A stretch of DNA of 64,000 nt, from NCBI RefSeq assembly GCF_900102465.1, contig NZ_FNBW01000008.1:1-64000 (forward strand). Reading direction: 5' to 3'. The DNA is from Thalassobaculum litoreum DSM 18839. GTDB lineage: Bacteria > Pseudomonadota > Alphaproteobacteria > Thalassobaculales > Thalassobaculaceae. A program made the translations under genes and the position numbers. The stretch's first letter is position 1; each line of letters opens with the position of its first letter. This document shows positions 56,775-64,000 of the stretch, piece by piece. The notes under the pieces were generated by a model. The model did no database searches. It worked only from the letters and a program-made list of their open reading frames with translations, and was not told where the DNA came from.

Positions 56775-59700
56775 TCAAGGCAATGCGCCAAACCCTTGAA
56801 GCAACGGGTCCGGAATGGGCATCAGGGTCGGACCGTCGGTCCAAAGCAGCGCACATCGCACCGCCCGGCCGGGATATAGGGACGCCACCAGCGAGCGATA
56901 TGTGGACATCTGGCGCATATATGTGTCGGCCACGGCATCAATTGAAGAGGGTGGCGGCCGATTGGTCTTGTAATCGACGATAAGCACCGCGTCCGGGCCG
57001 ACGGCGAGCCGGTCGATTCGGCCGGAGACGATCTGCAGGCCCTCCGGCCCGGTGACCTGGCCGACGATCGGCACCTCGGCGCGGGAGCCGGGGGCGAAGA
57101 CCGGCGCGAACTCGGGGTCGTCGAGCACCGCCAGCACCTCTGCCAGCCAGGACTCCACCTGGTCGGGACTCAGGGCGTGGACCGGGCGGGTCAGCAGGGC
57201 GCGGCCGGCTTCGTGGCGGCGGGTGGGCTCCATGTCGGGGAGAAGCTGGAGCAGACGGTGCAGCAGCACGCCGCGCTTGAACGGGTCGGTGCCGTCGCGC
57301 TGCAGCGGTGAGCGCACCGGCGGCTCGTCGGCGGCCGGGCGCGACGGGGCGAGCGGTCGCGGCGGGGTCGGTTCGCGCGGAGCGGCGGCGCCGGCCCAGC
57401 CGGGCAGCGACGCCGGAGCCGGGGCGGCCGTGCCGGCACGCGCGGCGGGGGCCGCCGCTTCCTGCGGCGTGGCCAGCACCAGCGTGCCGTCCTCGTCCTG
57501 CGCCGCGATGGCGGGCAGGCCGGCGCGGGCATGGCCGAACCAGCCCTTGTCCACGGGATCGCGCTTGCCCTTCCAGCCGCAGACGATCAGCCGGTCCTCG
57601 GCCCGGGTCATGGCGACGTAGAGCAGCCGGCGGTATTCCTGCTCCATCGCTTCGCGCGCCTTCGCCCGCGCACCGGCGGAGACGGCATCGGCGCTGGCGC
57701 TGGACGGCGCCCAGAGCGGCAGGTCGAGCCCGTCGCCATGCCAGACCACGGCATCGCGGAGCTGTGGCGGCCGCACCGTGTCGGGCAGGATGACGATCGG
57801 CGCCTGCAGGCCCTTGGCCCCGTGCACGGTCATCACCCGGACCTGGTCGACCTCGCCGCCCTCCAGCTCGCGCTTGACCTCCTGCTCGCCGGCGACGACC
57901 GCGTGCAGGAAGCTCTGCAGCGAGGGCGGGTTCTCGCGCTCGTCGTCCAGGGCCTGGGCCAGGAACTCGTCGATCGCGTCCTCGCAGTCGGGGCCGAGAC
58001 GGGCGACCAGCCGCTCGCGGCCGCGCTCGGCCGACAGGATCTGCTGGTAGAACGCGTGCGGCGGCAGGTTCCGGGCCATCCCCGACCAGCGGGACAGCCG
58101 CCGGGCCGCCCGGGCGAAGACGTCCCGCTCCTCAGCCCGGCGCCACAGCTCGGCCCACAGGCGGCGCTCCTTGCGTCCCTGGGCGAGGTCGAGCAGGTCC
58201 TCCTCGCTCAGCCCCACCAGCGGGCTCTTCAGCACGGTGGCGAGCGTCAGGTCGTCGTCGGGCAGCAGCAGCGCCTCGCCCAGCGCGATCAGGTCGCGCA
58301 CCGCCATCTGCTCGGTCAGCACCATGCGGTCGACGCCGGCCACCGGCACATCCGACGCCTTCAGCGCCCGCACCAGTTCCGCGACGAAGGCCCCGCGTCG
58401 GCGCACCAGCACCATGACGTCGCCGGGGCGGATCGGCCGGTTCTTGGCCTCCAGCGGCTCGCCCGCGGCAATCCAGCCGGCGATGCGGCCGGCGATGGTC
58501 TGGGCCAGCCGGGTGACCGGGGCGTCCATGGAGGCGCGGGTCAGCGGCGGCGACCAGGGATCGCCCGCCTCCTCGTCCTCCGGCTCGACCACCGGCCAGA
58601 GCTCCACGCGCCCGGCCTGACCGGTGCGGCTGGCCCGGTGGGCGATCTCCCGGGTGACGCCGGCGACGATCTCCGCCACGCCCTGGCGTGCGTCCTCGCG
58701 GGCGAAGACGGCGTCCACCGCGCTCAGCACGGCCGCGGTGGAGCGGAAGGAGACCTGCATCTGCACGTCGCGGAACGTCTGCTCGGCGGCGGTGACCCGT
58801 CCGGCGAAGTATTCGCGGGCTTCGGTGAACCCTGCGGGGTCGGCCCCCTGGAAGCTGTAGATCGACTGTTTGACGTCGCCCACGGCGAAGATGGTGCGCG
58901 GCCGGTCGGGCGCGCGTTCGGCCATCGCTCCAAGGCCAGCGAAGAACTCCTCGGCCAGGGCGCGCACGATCTCCCACTGCGCCGGGCTGGTGTCCTGGGC
59001 CTCGTCGATGAGAATGTGCTCCAGCCCCTCGTCCAGCTTGAACAGCACCCAGGCCGCCGTGCCGGGGGATGTCAGCAGGCGCCGGGCGCGCTCCACCAGA
59101 TCCTCGAAATCGAGCAGGGCGCGGCGGGACTTGGCACGGCCATAGGCGTCGATGATGGCGGCGGACAGGCGGATCAGCGCGGCCGAGCGCAGGGCGGTAT
59201 CCAGCGCTTTGCGCCGTTCCTCCACACCCAGGATGCGCTCCGCCTCCCGGGTCAGGTCATCGAGCAGGGTCGGCGCGCGTTCCTGCACGCCCTTGGTGGC
59301 GAGCCGGGCCTGGATCGCACCCTCCTGGGTCAGCAGGGCGCGCTTGTAGTCGTCCCAGGCATTGGCGCGGGCATCGGCATCCGGCAGGGCGAGCCAGGCG
59401 AACAGGGTGTCGGCGCGGTTGGTATCCGTCTTTCCCCCCGCCGCCAGGGCGCTCGCCGCCGCGTGCAGGACATCGCGGTCGAAGGCGGCGTCTTCGCTGG
59501 CCGCCCGACGCAGGATCCAGTCGGTGTCGGCCGGATCGGTGCCCAGGGTGGCATGCAGGCGGGCGGTGATGGCGCCGATCCCGGCGGCGGCCTCCAGCGA
59601 CCGGGTCAACCGGGTGCGCTGGACCAGCATGGTCTTCAGCAGGTCGCGCACGGTCTGCTCGGCCGCCCGCTCGGTGACCACGGCGAGCGCGTCCGCCAGA

Positions 59701-60254
59701 TCCCCGTCCGCCCCGCCGCGCGCCCGCTCCAGGACAGAGCGCTCGGCATCCTCCAGCAGGGTCGCCGCCGCCCGGTCGTCGGCCAGCCGGAAGTTCGGCG
59801 GCACGCCGGCCTCCAACGGGAAGCGGCCGAGCAGGGACTGGGCGAAGGCGTGGATGGTCTGGATCTTCAGCCCGCCCGGTGCGTCCAGCACCTCGGCGAA
59901 CAGGCGGCGCGCCTTGGCCATGCGGTCCTGGCTCGCCACCCGGCCGTCCAGGGTCTCGAGTTCCTTCCCGAGGGCGTCGGCGTCGAGCACGGTCCATTTC
60001 GCCAGGGTGCGCGAAAGTCGGGTCGCCATCTCCGCCGCCGCCGCCTTGGTGAAGGTCAGGCACAGCAGGCGCTGCGGCTTCGTACCCGCCAGCAGCAGGT
60101 TCAGCAGCCGGTCGGTCAGCACCTTGGTCTTGCCCGACCCGGCGGAGGCCGCGACCCAGGCGGAGACGGACGGATCGGCTGCCTCGCGTTGGTTGCGGGT
60201 GGCTTCCTCGATGGCGTTTCCAGCGGGGGCGCTGAGAGGATCCAGAGTGCTCAT
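56775..60254 (-). CDS. addA: Double-strand-break repair helicase AddA
   Basis: A 1159-residue AddA, the UvrD-type helicase and nuclease of the AddAB complex (RecBCD counterpart) that resects DNA ends for RecA. Walker A is AASAGSGKTKVLT (residues about 35-46). Helicase motifs include LIDEAQDTSPAQWEIVRAL, FAVGDVKQSIYSFQGADP and MTVHGAKGLQAPIVILPDT. The C-terminal PD-(D/E)XK nuclease has LIVDYKTNRPPPSS. ATG 60254 was chosen as its frame overlaps addB by four bases; the long frame upstream is antisense-like to addB. Confidence 0.96.
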   Translation of the reverse strand: MSTLDPLSAPAGNAIEEATRNQREAADPSVSAWVAASAGSGKTKVLTDRLLNLLLAGTKPQRLLCLTFTKAAAAEMATRLSRTLAKWTVLDADALGKELETLDGRVASQDRMAKARRLFAEVLDAPGGLKIQTIHAFAQSLLGRFPLEAGVPPNFRLADDRAAATLLEDAERSVLERARGGADGDLADALAVVTERAAEQTVRDLLKTMLVQRTRLTRSLEAAAGIGAITARLHATLGTDPADTDWILRRAASEDAAFDRDVLHAAASALAAGGKTDTNRADTLFAWLALPDADARANAWDDYKRALLTQEGAIQARLATKGVQERAPTLLDDLTREAERILGVEERRKALDTALRSAALIRLSAAIIDAYGRAKSRRALLDFEDLVERARRLLTSPGTAAWVLFKLDEGLEHILIDEAQDTSPAQWEIVRALAEEFFAGLGAMAERAPDRPRTIFAVGDVKQSIYSFQGADPAGFTEAREYFAGRVTAAEQTFRDVQMQVSFRSTAAVLSAVDAVFAREDARQGVAEIVAGVTREIAHRASRTGQAGRVELWPVVEPEDEEAGDPWSPPLTRASMDAPVTRLAQTIAGRIAGWIAAGEPLEAKNRPIRPGDVMVLVRRRGAFVAELVRALKASDVPVAGVDRMVLTEQMAVRDLIALGEALLLPDDDLTLATVLKSPLVGLSEEDLLDLAQGRKERRLWAELWRRAEERDVFARAARRLSRWSGMARNLPPHAFYQQILSAERGRERLVARLGPDCEDAIDEFLAQALDDERENPPSLQSFLHAVVAGEQEVKRELEGGEVDQVRVMTVHGAKGLQAPIVILPDTVRPPQLRDAVVWHGDGLDLPLWAPSSASADAVSAGARAKAREAMEQEYRRLLYVAMTRAEDRLIVCGWKGKRDPVDKGWFGHARAGLPAIAAQDEDGTLVLATPQEAAAPAARAGTAAPAPASLPGWAGAAAPREPTPPRPLAPSRPAADEPPVRSPLQRDGTDPFKRGVLLHRLLQLLPDMEPTRRHEAGRALLTRPVHALSPDQVESWLAEVLAVLDDPEFAPVFAPGSRAEVPIVGQVTGPEGLQIVSGRIDRLAVGPDAVLIVDYKTNRPPPSSIDAVADTYMRQMSTYRSLVASLYPGRAVRCALLWTDGPTLMPIPDPLLQGFGALP

Positions 60255-63200
60255 CCCTCGCCCTCCTCGCCGGCCGACCAGTCGCCGGTGCGCGCCAGGT
60301 GGTCGTAGTCGTTGAAGCGCAGGCTGCGACGCGGGTCCGGGGCGGCGTGATAGGGGGTGCTCTCGTCGTCGAAGGCGGCGATCAGCGCCTCCAGCCCGGC
60401 ACGGGCGGTCTCCACCAGCTCGGGCACGGTGGCATCCACCGCGTCGATCTTGCCCGGCGGGGTGCCGCCGCCGACCCGCCAGTATTCCAGAGAGGCCACG
60501 TCGGCCGCGGGCAGATCCTGCTCGGCAAAGCCGCCGGCCATCAGGATCATCGCCTCCAGGGGAAGCTGTGGTGCGCGGCCGGCCTTCAGATCGCTCAAGC
60601 TCGGGTTGGCGCCGGTCTTGTAGTCGATGAGGACGTAGGTGCCGTCGCCACGCCTGTCGATGCGGTCGGCGGTGCCGAACAGCGTGAACGGTCCGCCGGG
60701 TCCGGCCAGGGTGACGACGCCCTGGCGTTCGGTGGCGGAGTAGTCGAGCGATTTGCGCCGCTCGCGCTCGACCTCCACGAACCAGCGCGCCACCCGCTCG
60801 AAGCGCGGCCACCAGAAGGCCCAGACCCCCGGCCGGTCCATATGGGCGGCGAAACTGCGCTTGCCGTACTCGATCAGCATGTCGGCCGGGTTTGGCGGCA
60901 GGTCGCGCGGGTAGTCCCGGACGAAGGCGTCCAGCGCCTCGTGGATGGCGTTGCCGCGCTCGATGGCGCCGACCTCCATATCCAGCGGGTCGAGCTTGCG
61001 CAGGTCCAGGATGTAGCGGGCGTAGATCGAGTACGGATCGCGCAGCCAGGTGTCGATCCGGGTGACCGACAGCCTGCGCGGCCGCTGATCCAGGCGCGGA
61101 CGCGGCTCCGGCGGCCGGCCGGGATCGGGGGCGGCGGGGGTGTCCAGCAAGGCATGCCAATGGCCGGGGGCCTTCCACGACGCCAGCTTCTCCTCGCTGT
61201 GCAGGGCGCGGGCGACGGTATCCAGCCGCAGCAGCCAGCGCGACGGGATGGTCGGGCTGCCGTCGACCCGTTGGGCGCGAGTGAGGAACACCTCGCTTCC
61301 GCCCATGGCCATGGCGACGTCATGGGCCGCCTTGCCAATGGCGAGGTCGATGGAGGGCAGGCCGAAATCCCGGCGCATCGGCCGGCTCATCCACGGGTCC
61401 GGCTTCGGCTCGGCCGGCCAGGTGCCTTCGTTCAGCCCGCCCAGGATCACCCGGTCGAAGGCCAGCAGCCGGGCCTCCAGCACGCCGAGGATGTGCAGAC
61501 GCGGGTGGCTGCCGTAGCGCGGACGCACCACGCGGCCTTCCAGCAGGGCGTCGAACAGGCCAGGCCAGTCGCGGCCGCCGATCGGTTCCATGCCGGCGGC
61601 CCCGTCGGCGAACTCGTTGGACAGCCGGGCCAGGGCCTCGCCCGCCTCGCCGACCCACAGGCGCAGGCTGCCATGGGTGTCGTTGGAGGTGGCGAGCGTC
61701 TCGGCGGCGCGCAGATGGGCGTCCAGGATCTCCGGCACGGCGACGGTGGGCTGGGACAGGGCGGCTTCCAAGGGCGCCAGCGCATCGGTCAGCCGGTCGC
61801 AGAAGCCGAGAAGGGCGCCAAGCGGCTCGGGCTTGAGGCCGGAGGCTTCCGCCGCCCGGCGCAGCCCGGCGAGACCGGCGGCGGGGCGGGGGCCGCGCAG
61901 GATGTCCCGGTCCAGGCGCTCCACCAGCCGCTCGAACCGGTCCGGCGGCAGACCGGCGGCGCTCAGCGGATGCTTGAGCAGGGAGAGCAGGGCGACCGGC
62001 GCGCAGTCTACCGCGGCGCGGGCCAGCAGGCGCAGGAACACCGCCGGCGCGCTGTTGGACAGCGGGGCGCCGCCGGAATCGTTCACCTCCAGTCGGTCGC
62101 CGTCACCGTCCTGGATCCGCCAGCGGCGCAGCTCGACGGCGACCCGGCGGGCGAGCCGGCGGTCCGGGGTCACCAGGGCGGCGGTCTTGCCCGGCTGTTC
62201 CAGCACCTCGCGCATCAGCAGGGCGATGATCCCGGCTTCCTCGCGCGGTGAGGCGGCGTCGATCCGGGTGATGCCGTCGAAGGCGGCCGGCGTCGGCGCG
62301 TCGGCGGCGGTCGACAGGCCGCGCCAGGCCTCGGTCGTGGCCGCCGGGCGCAGGGTCTCGCGGATCAGCCGGTCGCGGCCGCCGGTCACCGACGGGGACC
62401 ACTCGCGCACCTGATCCCGGTCGACGCCGAGGGTGCGCAGCAGGCTGTGCAACCCGTGCTGGGGATGGGTCGGGTCGTCGCCGATGGCGGCCCAGCTCGC
62501 CGCGTCGCCGTCCCGGTCCAGCCCCGGCAGCACGATGGCGCCGGCCGGCAGCGCCAGCACCGCGCGCATCAGTTCCGTCGTCGCCGGAATCGAGCCGGTG
62601 GAGCCGGCGACGATGACCGGCGTGCTCGGCGGATGGGCGCGCAGGGCGGCGGCCTCGGCCCGCATCAGGGCGTCGCGCCGGGCCATCGGGTCGATCGCCG
62701 CCAGTTCCTCCAGCCGGCCGGGCCAGATCTCGGTGACGATCTTCAGGAAGGCGATGGTCTTGTCCCAATGGGCGGCATAGGCGTCCGGCGCCAGATCCTT
62801 GAGCACGGCGAAATCCAGCCCGTGCATCTGCACCTCGTCGATCAGCCGGGCGAGGGCCGTCGCGAGGCGGTAGGCGTGTTCCGGGGTGTCCGGCGTCGCA
62901 CTGTCGGGATCGGCACGCAGGAAGGCGGTGACCAGCCGCATCAGCTCCAGATGGCGCTGCAGGTCGGGGATCGCCGGCGGGATCTCCAGCGCGCCGGCGG
63001 CGCCGGCCTCCGAGCCCGCCTCCACGTCCAGCAGGTCCTCGTCCACGTCGGAGACGGTGGACAGCTTCGGCAGGAGCATCGGCCGTCCGTCGCCGAAGCG
63101 CAGGAAGGCGTCGGCGGCGGAGCGCACCGCGCGCCGGGTCGGCAGCAGCAGGCGCACGTCGGTCAGGGCGATCGGATCGCCTTCCACCCGCTCCCACACA

Positions 63201-63262
63201 CCGGCGGCCAGCCGGTCGAGGAACGGCGTGCCGATGGGGATGGTGTAGACGCGGTCGGTCAT
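60251..63262 (-). CDS. addB: Double-strand-break repair protein AddB
   Basis: A 1003-residue partner of AddA, with an inactive-helicase N-terminal part (YTIPIGTPFLDRLAAGVW, then LLLPTRRAVRSAADAF) and a C-terminal PD-(D/E)XK nuclease (YVLIDYKTGANPSLSDLKAG, LPLEAMILMAGGF). It is of the alphaproteobacterial type. Coupled to addA by a four-base overlap, and preceded after 32 bases by the nucleotidyltransferase gene. Full length for this subgroup. Confidence 0.94.
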   Translation of the reverse strand: MTDRVYTIPIGTPFLDRLAAGVWERVEGDPIALTDVRLLLPTRRAVRSAADAFLRFGDGRPMLLPKLSTVSDVDEDLLDVEAGSEAGAAGALEIPPAIPDLQRHLELMRLVTAFLRADPDSATPDTPEHAYRLATALARLIDEVQMHGLDFAVLKDLAPDAYAAHWDKTIAFLKIVTEIWPGRLEELAAIDPMARRDALMRAEAAALRAHPPSTPVIVAGSTGSIPATTELMRAVLALPAGAIVLPGLDRDGDAASWAAIGDDPTHPQHGLHSLLRTLGVDRDQVREWSPSVTGGRDRLIRETLRPAATTEAWRGLSTAADAPTPAAFDGITRIDAASPREEAGIIALLMREVLEQPGKTAALVTPDRRLARRVAVELRRWRIQDGDGDRLEVNDSGGAPLSNSAPAVFLRLLARAAVDCAPVALLSLLKHPLSAAGLPPDRFERLVERLDRDILRGPRPAAGLAGLRRAAEASGLKPEPLGALLGFCDRLTDALAPLEAALSQPTVAVPEILDAHLRAAETLATSNDTHGSLRLWVGEAGEALARLSNEFADGAAGMEPIGGRDWPGLFDALLEGRVVRPRYGSHPRLHILGVLEARLLAFDRVILGGLNEGTWPAEPKPDPWMSRPMRRDFGLPSIDLAIGKAAHDVAMAMGGSEVFLTRAQRVDGSPTIPSRWLLRLDTVARALHSEEKLASWKAPGHWHALLDTPAAPDPGRPPEPRPRLDQRPRRLSVTRIDTWLRDPYSIYARYILDLRKLDPLDMEVGAIERGNAIHEALDAFVRDYPRDLPPNPADMLIEYGKRSFAAHMDRPGVWAFWWPRFERVARWFVEVERERRKSLDYSATERQGVVTLAGPGGPFTLFGTADRIDRRGDGTYVLIDYKTGANPSLSDLKAGRAPQLPLEAMILMAGGFAEQDLPAADVASLEYWRVGGGTPPGKIDAVDATVPELVETARAGLEALIAAFDDESTPYHAAPDPRRSLRFNDYDHLARTGDWSAGEEGEG

Positions 63263-63294
63263 CCGGCTCCGTCGTGGTTGGCCCTTGGCGGCGT

Positions 63295-64000
63295 CTAGAA
63301 GAAGGGCACGTCGGCGAGATGGCCGGCGGCGAAGCGCAGGTTGGCGCGCTCCAGGTCGGCCGGCGTCGAGATATGGTACCAGAGCCCGTCATGCAGCGCG
63401 CCGAAAAGCCGGCCCTGCTCTTCCGCCCTGTCGTACAGCACGCGCATGGAGAACGCTCCCACGGGCGCGTCGGCGAAGATGCGCGGATGGACGATGGACA
63501 CGCCCATATAGGCGTAGGGAGCGACCCGCGCCTCGTCACGGCTGGAGATCCGGCCGATCTCGTCCATGGTGTAGTCGCCGTAGCCGTGCCAGCCGAGCAC
63601 CCGGGCGAAGGGATAGAGCAGGAGCTGGATGTCCATCTTCTCCGAGTCCCAGGTATCGGCGAAGCGGTGCAGGGCGTTGCGCATGCCGTCGAGCCAGACG
63701 CTGTCGCCGTTGACCACGAAGAACGGTTCGTCGCCGAGATGGGGCAGGGCGTGTTTCACCCCGCCGCCGGTCTCCAGCACCGCGTCCTCGTGGATGACGG
63801 TGATCGACGGGTCGCGGCGGCGCTCGACATGGCGGGCGACGTGGTCCGACAGGTAGTGGGTGTTGACCACCACGCGCTGCACACCGGCGTTCTTCAGGTG
63901 CTCCAGCGTTCGGTCGAGGATCGCCACGCCGCCGACCGGGACCATGGGCTTGGGCATGTTGTCGGTGATCGGAGACAGACGGGTCCCGCGGCCGGCGCAG
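63295..64000 (-). CDS. murU: Nucleotidyltransferase, MurU-like (5' end outside the window)
   Basis: A sugar-phosphate nucleotidyltransferase cut by the right edge. The frame remains open to 64000 with AGRGTRLSPITDNMPKPMVP, so the internal ATG at 63957 is not the start; the GxGTRL nucleotide loop lies at the edge. Further motifs are ETGGGVKHALPHL, FFVVNGDSVW and YTMDEIGRISSRD. In this position beside addB it is most likely N-acetylmuramate-1-phosphate uridylyltransferase (MurU) of peptidoglycan recycling, with its kinase AmgK expected upstream. Other sugar specificity is possible. Confidence 0.85.
   Translation of the reverse strand, partial: CAGRGTRLSPITDNMPKPMVPVGGVAILDRTLEHLKNAGVQRVVVNTHYLSDHVARHVERRRDPSITVIHEDAVLETGGGVKHALPHLGDEPFFVVNGDSVWLDGMRNALHRFADTWDSEKMDIQLLLYPFARVLGWHGYGDYTMDEIGRISSRDEARVAPYAYMGVSIVHPRIFADAPVGAFSMRVLYDRAEEQGRLFGALHDGLWYHISTPADLERANLRFAAGHLADVPFF

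Noticed and set aside
57531-60308. 925-codon plus-strand open frame
   Set aside because: Opposite addA; His/Gln/Arg-rich antisense pattern without motifs.
60255-61178. Apparent 308-residue N-terminal extension of AddA
   Set aside because: It is antisense-like sequence in another frame of addB; the true AddA start MSTLDPLS at 60254 overlaps addB by four bases.

Overview
The window is a 64 kb piece of a high-GC chromosome, very probably from an alphaproteobacterium of the Rhodospirillales type. The evidence is gene content and order rather than any single marker. There is a ChvG/ChvI two-component pair, a HugZ-type protein, an ispG / hemA-prfA-prmC / DUF4167 / clpB block, a trpB-trpA-accD-folC block, and trxA-addA-addB followed by a MurU-like nucleotidyltransferase. 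No tRNA, rRNA or CRISPR array was found. Genus-level placement is not possible from reading alone.

Layout. 1-0.8 kb: the end of an IS3-family element that has cut a phage/GTA-type terminase gene, which is itself frameshifted. 0.8-6.9 kb: hyuB-hyuA hydantoinase/oxoprolinase genes, a dimeric alpha/beta-barrel-like protein, an unrecognised protein built from two copies of one domain, and a PAS-domain protein. 6.9-11.4 kb: a queuosine block (queF-queG-tgt-queA and a YhhQ-type transporter) that would let the cell make queuosine from an imported deazaguanine precursor. 11.7-17 kb: a lipoprotein, a TIM-barrel / HCCA-isomerase / acyl-CoA synthetase operon, moeB and a NUDIX hydrolase. 17-24.4 kb: an 86-residue small protein with its own promoter and terminator, hugZ, chvI-chvG, and a leftward ECF sigma / anti-sigma / redoxin-2OG-oxygenase / 55-residue operon. 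24.7-33.1 kb: a branched-chain-amino-acid-type ABC transporter with an acyl-CoA ligase gene at each end, suggesting uptake coupled to CoA activation. 33-44 kb: ubiG, lysC, ptsP, rodZ, ispG, hemA, prfA, prmC. 44-49 kb: DUF4167, MOSC and clpB, the last with a heat-shock-like promoter. 49-56.3 kb: a GIY-YIG gene bracketed by repeats, trpBA, accD, folC (apparently starting at ATA), and a TauD dioxygenase with a divergent LysR regulator. 56.4-64 kb: trxA, addA, addB and a truncated murU.

Two threads run through the window. One is a dispersed 48-bp hairpin repeat that sits only between genes (8.5, 11.5, 49.1, 49.2, 49.6 and 49.7 kb, with degenerate relatives at 45.2 kb). Two nearly identical inverted copies bracket the GIY-YIG endonuclease gene, and one copy supplies its last codons. 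The other is a set of small accessory modules set into otherwise conserved housekeeping blocks: the GIY-YIG unit between clpB and trpB, and tauD/lysR between folC and trxA. The least explained items are the GIY-YIG/repeat unit, the duplicated-domain protein at 5.4-6.2 kb, and the sigma/anti-sigma/oxygenase operon.
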